In this document: positions 53,207 to 61,259 of the stretch, in pieces
Layout: each line of letters starts with the position of its first letter
How positions within the stretch are numbered: position 1 is the first letter of the stretch
Source of the DNA: CAZZDK01 sp964652235
GTDB taxonomy: Bacteria; Pseudomonadota; Alphaproteobacteria; UBA9219
Length of the DNA stretch: 61,259 nucleotides
NCBI GenBank assembly: GCA_964652235.1
Contig: CAZZDK010000014.1
Span: forward strand, 1-61,259
Direction of reading: 5' to 3'
Made by a program: the position numbers and the translations under genes
Notes under the pieces: generated by a model
The model's input: only the letters and a program-made list of their open reading frames with translations
What the model was told of the DNA's origin: nothing
Database searches by the model: none

Positions 53207-53833
53207 ATGGCGTTCGACGAAGTGAGCTTTCCGCTGAAGGTCCGTCCCGGCGCGAGCGGCGGGCCGCAATTCGCGACCGAAATCGTCGCGGTGCAGGGCG
53301 GCTACGAGCGGCGCAACCAGAAATGGAGCCAGGCGCGGCGCAAATACGACGCGCGGACGGGCGTGGTGTCGTCGGCGGACGCTTCTTTGCTGCTCGCGTT
53401 CTTCCACGCGCGGGCGGGCAGGGCGCGGGCGTTTCGCCTTCGCGACTGGAGCGATTTTTCCTCCGCCGCCGACGGGACGGGCGCCCCCGCCTTCACCGAC
53501 CAGCTTATCGGGACCGGCGACGGCGCAAGCCGCGTTTTCCAGCTTGTCAAAACCTACGGCAGCGGCGACGCTTCGCACGTCCGCGCGATCAGAAAGCCCG
53601 TATCCGGGTCCGTTCTGATCGGCGTGGACGGGACCGCCCATGAAACGGGCTGGAGCGTGGATACAGGGACGGGGATCGTGACTTTCGCGCAGGCGCCCGC
53701 TTCGGGCGCGAGCGTCACGGCGGGGTTTCTGTTCGACGTGCCGGTTCGCTTCGACACGGACCATTTGAACTTGAGCGCCGACGGCAAGAATCTGGGCCGG
53801 GCCGAGATTCCGCTTATCGAAGTGAGGGTCTGA
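53207..53833 (+). CDS. Distal tail protein (DUF2460, RcGTA g12-like)
   Basis: The 208-residue baseplate protein is of the DUF2460 type: FDEVSFPLKVRPGASGGPQF, a region GYERRNQKWSQARRKYDA, FHARAGRARAFRLRDWSDF and a C-terminal VPVRFDTDHLNL with IPLIEVRV. In RcGTA the homologous protein lies between the tail tube and the hub. ATG 53207 comes 4 bases after the adaptor stop; the stop overlaps the next ATG. Confidence 0.88.
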   Translation: MAFDEVSFPLKVRPGASGGPQFATEIVAVQGGYERRNQKWSQARRKYDARTGVVSSADASLLLAFFHARAGRARAFRLRDWSDFSSAADGTGAPAFTDQLIGTGDGASRVFQLVKTYGSGDASHVRAIRKPVSGSVLIGVDGTAHETGWSVDTGTGIVTFAQAPASGASVTAGFLFDVPVRFDTDHLNLSADGKNLGRAEIPLIEVRV

Positions 53834-54681
53834 TGAAGGACCTGTCCGCCGCGCTTTCCGCCCATTTAAGCGGCGAGCTGACGACGCTCGCCGAGCTCGT
53901 GAAAATCACGCGGACCGACGGCGCCGTGATCGCGTTTACCACGCACGACGCGGACCTCGTTCTGGACGGCGTGACGTACCGGGCCGACGGCTCTTTCTCG
54001 CCCGAAGCTCTGGCGCAGAAGGCGGACCTTAAGGCCGACGATTTCGACATAGAAGGCATCCTGGACAGCGCGCTGATTTCGGAAGACGATTTGCGCAAAG
54101 GCCTTTACGATTTCGCGCGGATCGACGTTTTTATCTGCAATTGGGCCGATCTTTCGCAGGGCGCGGCGCCTTTGCGTCGCGGCTGGATCGGCGAAGTCGC
54201 GCTGAAGGACGGGCGCTACGTCGCCGCTCTGCGCGGCCTGCGCGATCTTTTGGGCCAGCGCGTGGGCGAAACCTACGCGCCGGAATGCCGCTACGATCTC
54301 GGCGACGGGCGCTGCGGCGTGGCCCTTTCCGCGCTTAAGGTAAGCGGCAGCGTCACAAGCGCGACGGACCGGCAGATTTTTTCCGACTTCATGCGCGGCG
54401 AGGCGACGGGGACGTTCAACGACGCGGTTCTGACCTGGACGAGCGGAGATAACGCGGGCGCGCGCGCGGAAGTCTATAAATGGGATTTGTCTTCGCAGAC
54501 CTTCACGCTTTGGCTGCCGATGAACGAAACCATCGCCGTGGGCGACGCGTACGAAATCGCGCCGGGCTGCGACAAAAGATTTTCGACCTGCCGCAACGTT
54601 TTTGCGAACGGCGCGAATTACGGCGGCTTTCCGCATTTGCCGGGGATCGGGAAGATTCTCGATTATCCCGATGCAAGATAA
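53833..54681 (+). CDS. Baseplate hub protein (DUF2163, RcGTA g13-like)
   Basis: The 282-residue protein has the DUF2163 N-terminal domain (ELTTLAELVKITRTDGAVIAFTTHD) and a C-terminal cysteine-rich part PECRYDLGDGRCGV and APGCDKRFSTCRNVF followed by NYGGFPHLPG, the signature tied to an iron-sulfur cluster in RcGTA g13. It overlaps the preceding gene by 1 base and the peptidase gene by 11. Confidence 0.9.
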   Translation: MKDLSAALSAHLSGELTTLAELVKITRTDGAVIAFTTHDADLVLDGVTYRADGSFSPEALAQKADLKADDFDIEGILDSALISEDDLRKGLYDFARIDVFICNWADLSQGAAPLRRGWIGEVALKDGRYVAALRGLRDLLGQRVGETYAPECRYDLGDGRCGVALSALKVSGSVTSATDRQIFSDFMRGEATGTFNDAVLTWTSGDNAGARAEVYKWDLSSQTFTLWLPMNETIAVGDAYEIAPGCDKRFSTCRNVFANGANYGGFPHLPGIGKILDYPDAR

Positions 54682-55093
54682 AAACCGGATGCCAGAGGCC
54701 GTGATCGCGGCCGCGCGGGCGTGCCTGGGCACGCCGTTCCATCATCAGGGCCGTTTGCCCGGCGTCGGGCTGGATTGCATCGGGCTTGTTATCGTGGCGG
54801 CGCGGGCCGCAGGCCTTGAGGTCAACGACCGCGCGGATTACGCGCCAAGGCCCGACGGCGCGGCGCTTGTCGCCGCCATCGAGGCGCACGGGGCGCGTCG
54901 CGTCGAGGCGATCCGGGCGGGCGACATACTTGTTTTCCGCTACGGCGCGTTGCCGCAGCACGTCGCGCTCGCGACAAGCGCCACGACGATGATTCACGCC
55001 TTCGCGCCCGCGCGGCGCGTGGTGGAAACGGCGCTCGGCGATTATTGGCGGCGGCGGCTGGTAGCGGTTTACCGGGTGGCGGATGGCGGATGA
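54671..55093 (+). CDS. NlpC/P60-type cell-wall peptidase (RcGTA g14-like)
   Basis: The 140-residue peptidase shows LGTPFHHQGRLPGVGLDCIGL with the catalytic cysteine, AGDILVF and LPQHVALAT with the catalytic histidine. It should open the peptidoglycan during entry. ATG 54671 lies inside the hub gene. A palindromic repeat and 237 bases separate it from the large tail protein. Confidence 0.9.
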   Translation: MQDKNRMPEAVIAAARACLGTPFHHQGRLPGVGLDCIGLVIVAARAAGLEVNDRADYAPRPDGAALVAAIEAHGARRVEAIRAGDILVFRYGALPQHVALATSATTMIHAFAPARRVVETALGDYWRRRLVAVYRVADGG

Positions 55094-55150
55094 CAGAGGA
55101 CAGAGGACAGACGACAGACGACAGAAAGGGGGCGGGGAAAAAGAAAAAAC

Positions 55151-55261
55151 CGTCATTGCGAGGAGGCCGGAAGGCCGACGAAGCAATCCAGGGCCGTTGC
55201 AGGCTGTTCTTAAACGACTCTGGATTGCCACGGCGCGGCCTTGCCGCGCCTCGCAATGACG
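55151..55261. repeat. Palindromic repeat between peptidase and large tail gene
   Basis: CGTCATTGCGAGGAGGCC, GAAGCAATCCAGGG, core CGTTGCAGGCTGTTCTTAAA, CTCTGGATTGCCACGG, CGCCTCGCAATGACG. It is preceded at about 55090-55126 by tandem GACAGAGG/GACAGACG octamers. Confidence 0.88.
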
Positions 55262-55330
55262 AGGTTTTCTTTTTTCCCCGAATGCCTCTTTTCCCTGAAC
55301 CCTAAATGCTTCTCTTAACAGGCAACCCCA

Positions 55331-58300
55331 ATGGCCTCTATCGTTCTCTCAAGCGTCGGCGCTTCGGTCGGCAACTCGATCCTGCCGGGTATCGGCGGAC
55401 GGCTGCTCGGCTCGCTCGGCCACAAATACGGCCGTCGCGTTGACGAATATCTCGGCTGGTCGTCTTCGTCTTCCGCCAGGGACGGCAAGCGGCTTGAGAA
55501 TTTCAAGATTCAGGATTCCAGCTACGGCGTCGCCATCCCGCTTATCTTCGGACGCGCGCGCGTGGCGGGCAACGTCATCTGGGTCGGCGACCTCGTCGAA
55601 ACGGCGCACGAGACCTCTTCCTCTTCCGGCGGCGGCAAGGGCGGCGGCGCGAGCAGCGTCAGCACGACCTATACCTACAGCCTGAACGTCGCCGTCGCGA
55701 TCGGCGCGGGCGAGATCGGCAGCGTCCAGACCATCTGGGCCGACAGCAAGATCATTTATCAAAATGGGGTGTGGACGGCGGGCGTCGTCGCGGGCGCGTC
55801 CTTTCACAGGGGGACGGACGATCAGGGAGTCGATCCTCTTTTGGAATCCTGGATCGGCGCGGGGCTGGTTCCCGCTTATAAGGGGATCGCCTATGTCGTT
55901 CTGGAAGGCTTGCAGCTCGCCAATTTCGGCAACCGGCTGCCGAACCTCACTTTCGAAGTTTTGCCCAAGGACCCCACCGGAAAGCCCGAATGGCTCGGCA
56001 TGGCGGACCCGAATATCTATCTGCCCATCGCGGCGAACCGGGGCGGCGCCGCGCCGCCGCTCGTGGCGGAGGGCGGAAGCCTCAGCGCGCGGCGCGTGAT
56101 CGTCGGCGGCTATAAAGCTTCGGGCTCGCAGACTTCCCTTTACGCCGTCGAATACGACGTGACGGGCGACGCGCCGGTCGAAATCGCGCGGAGCCAAAGC
56201 GCCGCCTTTACCGGGTCGAGCGTCGGCGGGCTGAGTTGGGCCATGGCGGCGGACAAGCGTTTCGTGGCCGTGGGGTTGCAGGACGGGGGGACGGGAAAGC
56301 CCTTTACCGTCGCCCTTTACGACTCGCAAACGCGCCAGTTCGGAACGCCGCTTTCCGTTTCGATGGAAGTCGCGGAAACGCGGCAGGTCGCCTGGATCGA
56401 CGCGCAGCGCTTTCTCGTCATGGCGACGAGCGGCGGGGCGCGGGGCGTTCGCGTTTTTATGCGGTCCGGCCTGTCCGTCGTCGATCTCGGCTTTTTCGAC
56501 GTGTGGGGGGCTGGATCGCAAACCTCTCGCGTGGTCGAAATGTACGCGCAGTTCGTCCCTTACGCGGGCGGGCTTTTGCATTTCGTCGTGGATTCCGCGC
56601 CCGCTTTCTCGCTCATGGAGGCGCGGCCGCTGGTCTGGAAGAACAATGCGCTTTCGGTCGGAGCGCTTGCGACGCTGATGAGCGGCGTCAGCGCGGGAAC
56701 CGGCAACGGCGGGCAGGCTTATTTTTTGCGGACGGGCGAGGCGGAGTGGACCTTTCTTTATCTGACGACCATCGATATGCGGATGGTCTCGTTCGTTCCG
56801 TCGGCGGCAGGCTTTACGATCACGCGGCCCTGGCAGACGCTTTCCAACGCTTCCTTCGGCGTCGCCTTGTGCCACGCGCCGGTTCTGATCGGCGATAGGA
56901 TCGTTCTCGTTCAACGATCGAGCGTGGAAAATTTTTACCGCCTGAGCGAGGTGACGCTCGGCGCCTCGGGCTTTTCCCTGACGACCGACGGGATCGCGCT
57001 GGAGGGATTCGGCCTGCCGGGCCTGAATTTCGGCGTCGTTTCCGTCGATTCCGTCCGGCTTTTGCTCTCGGCCAATTGGGGCACGCTGGGCGATCTGGGG
57101 CGGCTCGACCTCGTTAAGCGGCGCAACACCGGGGACACGCTCGATAACGTCGTCGCGAAAATCCTGCGAAAAGCGGGCTACGAAAGCGGCGATTTCGACG
57201 TGGCCGCCCTGGCCGGCCTTTCCGTGGACGGCTATGTCGTCGGCGACCGGGAAACCGGCGCTTCGGCGCTCGAGCCGTTGCGGACGCTTGCGCCGTTCGA
57301 GCTGGTCGAAAGCGGCGGCCAGCTTAAAGCCGTTCTTCACGGCGCGGGCGCGGAGGTCTTGATCGCGGAAGGCGAGGCGGGCGCCAGCGAAGAGGGCGGG
57401 GAGGCGTCTCCTCGCCTCATCGAAACGCGCGCGCCGGAGATTTCTTTGCCCGTCGAGCTGGGCGTCGATTACGAAGACGCGACGCGCGATTACGAAAAGG
57501 GAACCCAGCGGGCGCGTCGCGCCGTCACGAAAGGTTCGCTGAATGTCGAGAGCCTGTCTCTGCCGCTCGTCCTGTCGCCGACGCGGGCCAAGCGGATCGC
57601 GCAGGACGTCCTTTTCAAACGTTGGAGCGAGCGGACGACGTACCGCCTGTTTCTCTCCCGCGCCTGGCTGGGGCTGGAGCCGGGCGACGTCGCCACTTTG
57701 GGCGAGGCGCGATTGCGCGTGACCGAGACCCGTCTTTCCGGCGGCGTGATCCGCGTGGACGGCGTGGCCTGTCCCTTGAACGTTTTGACGAGCGCTTCCC
57801 AGGCGGAAGGCGGAAGCGGACAGATCGGCTCTCTGACGGAGGTCGCGCAGACGTTCCTTTATCTGATGGATTTGCCGTTGCTTCGCGCCGAGGACGACCA
57901 GCCGGGCTTTTATTTCGCGGCGAGCGGCCTGGACGGCTGGCCGGGCGCGAGCCTGTGGCGGGCGGCGGACGGCGCGAACTTTTCGCGGCAGGCGACGATC
58001 AAAAACGCCGCCGTCTCCGGCAGCGCGGCGAGCGTCTTGCCCGCGCGGTCTCCTTATTATAGGGACCGGGAAAGCGTTCTTAAGGTTCAACTTTTAAGAG
58101 GCGAGCTAAGCTCTTGTAATGAAACGAATTTGCTTAGCGGCGCGAATGCAGCCCTGGTGGGGGCGGAGATCATCCAATTCCGGACCGCCACGCTCGCCGG
58201 GCCGGGGCTTTACGCGCTTTCCAATCTGCTGCGGGGCCGCAAGGGGACGGAAGACAAGGTCGCGGGGCATACGCTCGGCGAGCCTTTCGTTCTGCTCTCG

Positions 58301-58759
58301 CCGGACGCGCTGCAATTCCTGCCCGCGCAGCTTTCGGATCGCGGCGCGACGCATTCCTTCCGCGCCGTCTCGAACGGCCAGTCCATCGACGTCGCGCAGG
58401 ACCTCGCGCTGACCTACGGGCTTAAGACGCTAGAGCCTCTCGCCCCCGTTCATCTGAAGGGCGTTCGGGACGAGGCCGGGAACCTTACGCTTTCCTGGAC
58501 GCGGCGCGCGCGGAAAAACGCGGCCTGGGTCGATTATATCGACGTGCCGCTCGACGAGGACGCCGAGTTTTACGACGTGGAGATTTTGTCCGACGCGGGC
58601 GAGGTTTTGCGGACGCTCGCCGTCGCGGCGGCGAGCGCGGCCTATACGGCGGCGCAGCAGGCCGCCGATTTCGGCGCCGCGCAGGCGAGCGTGAGCGTGA
58701 GGGTTTATCAGAAAAGTTCCCGCTACGGGCGCGGCAAGGCCGCGAGCGGAAGGGTGTGA
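55331..58759 (+). CDS. Large tail/host-specificity protein (RcGTA g15-like)
   Basis: The 1,142-residue protein starts ASIVLSSVGASVGNSILPGIGG, continues with DSSYGVAIPLIFGRARVAGNVIW and a serine/glycine loop, then a beta-propeller-like middle (about 240-580), and a tail-protein module (NVVAKILRKAGYESGDFDVAAL; DYEDATRDYEKGTQRARR; GLEPGDVATL). The C-terminus has a fibronectin-like stretch (NLTLSWTRRARKN). The TIM-barrel of RcGTA g15 was not seen, in agreement with the shorter length. No clear ribosome site precedes ATG 55331. Confidence 0.88.
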   Translation: MASIVLSSVGASVGNSILPGIGGRLLGSLGHKYGRRVDEYLGWSSSSSARDGKRLENFKIQDSSYGVAIPLIFGRARVAGNVIWVGDLVETAHETSSSSGGGKGGGASSVSTTYTYSLNVAVAIGAGEIGSVQTIWADSKIIYQNGVWTAGVVAGASFHRGTDDQGVDPLLESWIGAGLVPAYKGIAYVVLEGLQLANFGNRLPNLTFEVLPKDPTGKPEWLGMADPNIYLPIAANRGGAAPPLVAEGGSLSARRVIVGGYKASGSQTSLYAVEYDVTGDAPVEIARSQSAAFTGSSVGGLSWAMAADKRFVAVGLQDGGTGKPFTVALYDSQTRQFGTPLSVSMEVAETRQVAWIDAQRFLVMATSGGARGVRVFMRSGLSVVDLGFFDVWGAGSQTSRVVEMYAQFVPYAGGLLHFVVDSAPAFSLMEARPLVWKNNALSVGALATLMSGVSAGTGNGGQAYFLRTGEAEWTFLYLTTIDMRMVSFVPSAAGFTITRPWQTLSNASFGVALCHAPVLIGDRIVLVQRSSVENFYRLSEVTLGASGFSLTTDGIALEGFGLPGLNFGVVSVDSVRLLLSANWGTLGDLGRLDLVKRRNTGDTLDNVVAKILRKAGYESGDFDVAALAGLSVDGYVVGDRETGASALEPLRTLAPFELVESGGQLKAVLHGAGAEVLIAEGEAGASEEGGEASPRLIETRAPEISLPVELGVDYEDATRDYEKGTQRARRAVTKGSLNVESLSLPLVLSPTRAKRIAQDVLFKRWSERTTYRLFLSRAWLGLEPGDVATLGEARLRVTETRLSGGVIRVDGVACPLNVLTSASQAEGGSGQIGSLTEVAQTFLYLMDLPLLRAEDDQPGFYFAASGLDGWPGASLWRAADGANFSRQATIKNAAVSGSAASVLPARSPYYRDRESVLKVQLLRGELSSCNETNLLSGANAALVGAEIIQFRTATLAGPGLYALSNLLRGRKGTEDKVAGHTLGEPFVLLSPDALQFLPAQLSDRGATHSFRAVSNGQSIDVAQDLALTYGLKTLEPLAPVHLKGVRDEAGNLTLSWTRRARKNAAWVDYIDVPLDEDAEFYDVEILSDAGEVLRTLAVAAASAAYTAAQQAADFGAAQASVSVRVYQKSSRYGRGKAASGRV

Positions 58760-58803
58760 GAGTCAGGGGTCGGGATTCGGGGGTCGGGGAAGAAAGAAGA
58801 AAT

Positions 58804-58930
58804 TGTCATTGCGAGGAGGCGCGCCAACGGCGCGACGACGAAGCAATCCAGGGCCGTTGCAGGCTGTTCTTAAATGACTCTGGATTGCTTCGTCCTGCTT
58901 CCGCTTCGCGCAGGCAGGACTCGCAATGAC
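58804..58930. repeat. Palindromic repeat, full copy between large tail gene and DUF2793 gene
   Basis: This good example of the family reads TGTCATTGCGAGGAGGCGC, GACGAAGCAATCCAGGG, core CGTTGCAGGCTGTTCTTAAA, TGACTCTGGATTGCTTCG, then a CTGCTTCCGCTTCGCGCAGG hairpin and ACTCGCAATGACG. The outer and inner boxes are mutually inverted. GGGTCGGGATTCGGG microrepeats precede it. Confidence 0.9.
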
Positions 58931-58978
58931 GGGCGTTTTATTTGTTTCCCTGAACCCTAAAAAACAGGAGAAAATTTT

Positions 58979-59572
58979 ATGACCACAAGTCCGAATCTAG
59001 GGCTTTCGTATCTGGCGGCCTCGCAGGCGCAGAAGGAAGTCACGCACAACGAGGCGCTCAGCGAGCTCGACGCGCTGGTTCAATTGTCCGTCATCAGCCG
59101 CGCGCTTTCCGCGCCGCCCGCTTCCCCGGCGGACGGCGACGTTTATATCGTCGCCGCGTCGCCGACGGGCGCCTGGGCGGGCCATGCGGGCGAGCTTGCG
59201 CTCTACTATTCCGGCTGGCTTTTCAAGGCTCCGAAGGCCGGATGGCTCGCTTTCTCGCGGGCCGAAGGCAGGCTGCTTGTTTATGCCGGGACCGCCTGGA
59301 CGCCGCTTGTCGCCGCCTATGGGCAGGCTTCCTTGACGTGGAATCCCGGAACCCTTGCGGCAGGCGCGGGCGCTACGTCCTCGCCCGTCGCCGTTTCCGG
59401 CGCCGCTTTCGGCGATTTCGTCCATGTGGCCGCGCCTTACGATTTGCAGGGCGTTCTTGCCGTCGCCTACGTAAGTTCGGCGGGCAACGTCTCCGTTCGT
59501 TTGCAGAACCAGACCGGCGCTTCGGTGACGCTCGCTTCGGGCTCCTGGAACGTGCGGGTTCAGAAAGCGTGA
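58979..59572 (+). CDS. DUF2793 phage protein
   Basis: The 197-residue protein begins TTSPNLGLSYLAASQAQKEVTHNEAL, the mark of DUF2793, and continues DGDVYIVAASPTGAWAGHAGELALYYSGWLF. The C-terminal half is a beta-rich domain. Such proteins follow the large tail gene in alphaproteobacterial prophages and GTA-like elements and may be part of a fibre. CAGGAG precedes ATG 58979. Confidence 0.85.
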   Translation: MTTSPNLGLSYLAASQAQKEVTHNEALSELDALVQLSVISRALSAPPASPADGDVYIVAASPTGAWAGHAGELALYYSGWLFKAPKAGWLAFSRAEGRLLVYAGTAWTPLVAAYGQASLTWNPGTLAAGAGATSSPVAVSGAAFGDFVHVAAPYDLQGVLAVAYVSSAGNVSVRLQNQTGASVTLASGSWNVRVQKA

Positions 59573-59579
59573 GGAAAAA

Positions 59580-59855
59580 ATGAAACTGGAAGTGCATGAC
59601 GGGCTTATTCGCGGCTTGCCGCTCGCGATCCTTGTGACCCTTATGATCCAGGGCGGCGGCGCCGTGTGGTGGATCTCCGCCCGAATCCGCGACAACGTTC
59701 ACATCGAACAGCGCGTCGAAAGGCTGGAGGGCGCCGCCTCGCACGCCAGCGAGGCGCAGGGCCAGACCGTCGAAAGACTGGCCCGGATCGAAGAACGTCT
59801 CGCCGCGCAGACGCTTCTTCTCGGCAGGATCGAAAAGCAACTGGCGGGAAGATAA
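59580..59855 (+). CDS. Small membrane protein with coiled coil, lysis-associated
   Basis: The 91-residue protein has one membrane helix (about 12-33) and a C-terminal coiled coil (IEQRVERLEGAAS, RLARIEERLAAQTLLLGRIE). Size, topology and position just before the endolysin fit a spanin- or XhlA-like lysis helper. Not recognised at family level. ATG 59580 lies 7 bases after the DUF2793 stop. Confidence 0.55.
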   Translation: MKLEVHDGLIRGLPLAILVTLMIQGGGAVWWISARIRDNVHIEQRVERLEGAASHASEAQGQTVERLARIEERLAAQTLLLGRIEKQLAGR

Positions 59856-59867
59856 AGGAGAGGCATC

Positions 59868-60362
59868 ATGCATCAGGAAGTCGAAATCGCGGCGGGCGCG
59901 AAGCTCGCCGCCTGGGCCGCGCGGCACGTCAACGAGGCGGGCCTTGCTCTCATCAAGGAATTCGAGGGCCTGCATCTGCGGGCCTATCAATGCCCCGGCC
60001 ATGTCTGGACCGTCGGCTACGGCCATACCCGCACGACCCGGCCCGGCATGACCGTCACGCTCGCCGAGGCCGAGCGGCTTTTGAAGGAAGACGTGAACAG
60101 CGCCGAGCGGGCCGTTTCCCGCCTTGTGAATGTGCCGCTGACCGACAACCAGTTTTCCGCCCTTGTCTGCTTCGTGTTCAACGTCGGAATCGGCAATTTC
60201 GAGCGTTCGTCTTTGCTCAAACTGCTCAACAGAGGCTGGTACGAGCAGGTGCCCGCCCAATTCGCTCGCTGGACACGCGCAGGCGGCGAGATTCTGGGCG
60301 GCCTGGCGCGGCGGCGCGCCGCCGAGGCCCGGCTTTGGAATAAACCTGAAGAGGAGGTTTAA
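59868..60362 (+). CDS. Phage lysozyme-type endolysin (GH24)
   Basis: The 164-residue muramidase has the catalytic glutamate in LIKEFEGLHLRAYQ and the threonine in VWTVGYGHT. The middle position, Asp in T4 lysozyme, is a cysteine here (YQCPGHVWT), as in many phage R-type lysozymes. Later NQFSALVCFVFNVGIGNF and GLARRRAAEARLW complete the fold. No signal peptide, so release would rely on the holin. AAAGGAGAGG precedes ATG 59868. Confidence 0.92.
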   Translation: MHQEVEIAAGAKLAAWAARHVNEAGLALIKEFEGLHLRAYQCPGHVWTVGYGHTRTTRPGMTVTLAEAERLLKEDVNSAERAVSRLVNVPLTDNQFSALVCFVFNVGIGNFERSSLLKLLNRGWYEQVPAQFARWTRAGGEILGGLARRRAAEARLWNKPEEEV

Positions 60363-60363
60363 G

Positions 60364-60771
60364 ATGGTCTGGGAAGCGCTTATTTCCCCTATTTGTTCCT
60401 TGATCGACAAGATCATTCCCGATCAGGCCGCCCGCGAAGCCGCCAAACTGCAACTCATCCAAGCCGAAGGGCAGCAGGCGCTTGAGGAAATCAGGGCCCA
60501 GCTTTCCCCCATCCTCGCCGAGGCGCAAAGCGCCGATCCCTGGACCAGCCGCGCGCGGCCTTCCTTTATGTACGTCATTTATCTTCTCTTGTTGGCCTCG
60601 CTGCCGATGGGCGTTTTGTTCGCCTATGATCCCGGCCTTGCGGGCAGCGTGACCGAAGGCTTTAAGGCCTGGCTTTCCTCTATTCCCGAACCGATCGTCA
60701 ATCTCTTCGGCATGGGCTATCTGGGCTATACCGGCGCGAGAAGCTTCGAGAAGTGGAAGGGGAGGAAGTAG
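60364..60771 (+). CDS. Holin of the three-TM GTA-release type
   Basis: The 135-residue protein has an amphipathic helical N-terminus (about 1-60), then SADPWTSRARPSFMYVIYLLL, a membrane helix at about 68-90, and a second hydrophobic stretch near 112-125. The PWTxRxRP-FMYV motif fits the family named for gene-transfer release (PF11351). It starts 1 base after the endolysin stop, ending the virion cluster. Confidence 0.8.
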   Translation: MVWEALISPICSLIDKIIPDQAAREAAKLQLIQAEGQQALEEIRAQLSPILAEAQSADPWTSRARPSFMYVIYLLLLASLPMGVLFAYDPGLAGSVTEGFKAWLSSIPEPIVNLFGMGYLGYTGARSFEKWKGRK

Positions 60772-60803
60772 GGTTCAGGATTCAGGGAAACAAACAAAAC
60801 ACC

Positions 60804-60907
60804 TGTCATTGCGAGTGCTGAAAGCGCGAAGCAATCCAGAGTCGTTTAAGAACAGCCTGCAACGGTCCTGGATTGCTTCGTCGGCCTAACGGCCTCCTCG
60901 CAATGAC
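60804..60907. repeat. Palindromic repeat, full copy at the right end
   Basis: TGTCATTGCGAGTGC, GAAGCAATCCAGAG, core GTTTAAGAACAGCCTGCAAC, CCTGGATTGCTTCG, CTCGCAATGAC. Same orientation as the copy at 31968 and opposite to those at 48485, 55151 and 58804. Its right half overlaps the start of the 174-bp tandem array. Confidence 0.88.
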
Positions 60908-61259
60908 GGTTTTTTCTTTCTTCCCCGATCCCCTGTCTGCGGGCGGCCCTGGATTGCCACGGCGCGACAAGTCGCGCCTTGCAATGACGGTGTTTTCTTT
61001 TTCCCTGACCCCCGATCCCCGACCCCCTGTCTGCAACGGTCCTGGATTGCTTCGTCGGCCTAACGGCCTCCTCGCAATGACGGTTTTTTCTTTCTTCCCC
61101 GATCCCCTGTCTGCGGGCGGCCCTGGATTGCCACGGCGCGACAAGTCGCGCCTTGCAATGACGGTGTTTTCTTTTTCCCTGACCCCCGATCCCCGACCCC
61201 CTGTCTGCAACGGTCCTGGATTGCTTCGTCGGCCTAACGGCCTCCTCGCAATGACGGTT
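60857..61259. repeat. 174-bp tandem repeat array built from palindromic-repeat halves
   Basis: Units begin CTGCAACGGTCCTGGATTGC at 60857, 61031 and 61205, a period of 174 bases. The first two units appear identical; the third is cut by the window edge. Each unit holds two right-half repeat elements (one ending CTCGCAATGACGG, one ending CTTGCAATGACGG) separated by CCCCGATCCCC text. An open minus-strand frame through the array is a product of the repetition, not a gene. No gene is seen from 60772 to the end. Confidence 0.92.

Noticed and set aside
55349..58090. 913-codon minus-strand open frame opposite the large tail gene
   Set aside because: Shadow frame with Arg/His/Pro-rich sequence and no domains.
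60806..61210. 134-codon minus-strand open frame across the tandem array
   Set aside because: It consists of the translated 174-bp repeat (the same peptide twice) with no ribosome site and no family likeness.
60857..61259. CRISPR array
   Set aside because: The 174-bp period, identical spacers and palindromic-element content do not fit repeat-spacer structure, and no cas gene is present.

Overview
The window reads as a piece of a draft alphaproteobacterial genome, probably a metagenome-assembled or scaffolded contig because three runs of N fall inside genes. The class-level call rests on gene content and order: a DUF2336 protein, the hemC-hemD-mitofilin-HemY block, the acpS-lepB-rnc-era block and a gene-transfer-agent (GTA)-type virion cluster. 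The order cannot be fixed from sequence alone; a Rhodospirillales-like lineage would fit the group 3b hydrogenase. No rRNA, tRNA, CRISPR array or transposase was seen.

Layout. 0-8.3 kb: two copies of a two-gene cassette (XRE regulator with a C-terminal sensor-like domain, then an EgtD-like SAM methyltransferase) flank a minus-strand group (59-aa ORF, 112-aa ORF, small XRE protein, UvrD/PcrA helicase); a diguanylate cyclase follows. 8.3-17.4 kb: a type IVb-like pilus cluster (divergent prepilin, lipoprotein secretin, PilP-like periplasmic protein, ATPase, GspF-like platform protein, two bitopic proteins, a second pilin-like protein). 17.4-24.9 kb: DUF2336 protein, heme genes, mitofilin- and HemY-type proteins, a HAD phosphatase and a beta-hydroxyacid dehydrogenase. 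25-31.6 kb: one gene for a roughly 2,200-residue membrane-anchored coiled-coil protein. 32.1-37.9 kb: mutS, then acpS-lepB-rnc-era. 38-43.7 kb: a four-subunit cytoplasmic NAD(P)-linked [NiFe] hydrogenase (group 3b type), its maturation protease, and a HypA that lacks its zinc domain. 43.6-45.3 kb: a third XRE-methyltransferase pair, with a different methyltransferase family. 45.5-46.7 kb: three small genes. 46.9-60.8 kb: a GTA/prophage-type cluster from terminase to holin in which the head genes run directly into the baseplate genes; tail terminator, tail tube and tape-measure genes are absent. The right end is a 174-bp tandem array.

A family of imperfect palindromes of about 110-130 bp (ends GTCATTGCGAG / CTCGCAATGAC, inner boxes GAAGCAATCCAG / CTGGATTGC) occupies many intergenic spaces in both orientations, including four positions inside the virion cluster and one between lepB and rnc. 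The two best candidates for something undescribed are the repeated XRE-sensor/methyltransferase cassettes and the tail-tube-less GTA-like particle. All family names come from recognising motifs by eye; no database search was run.
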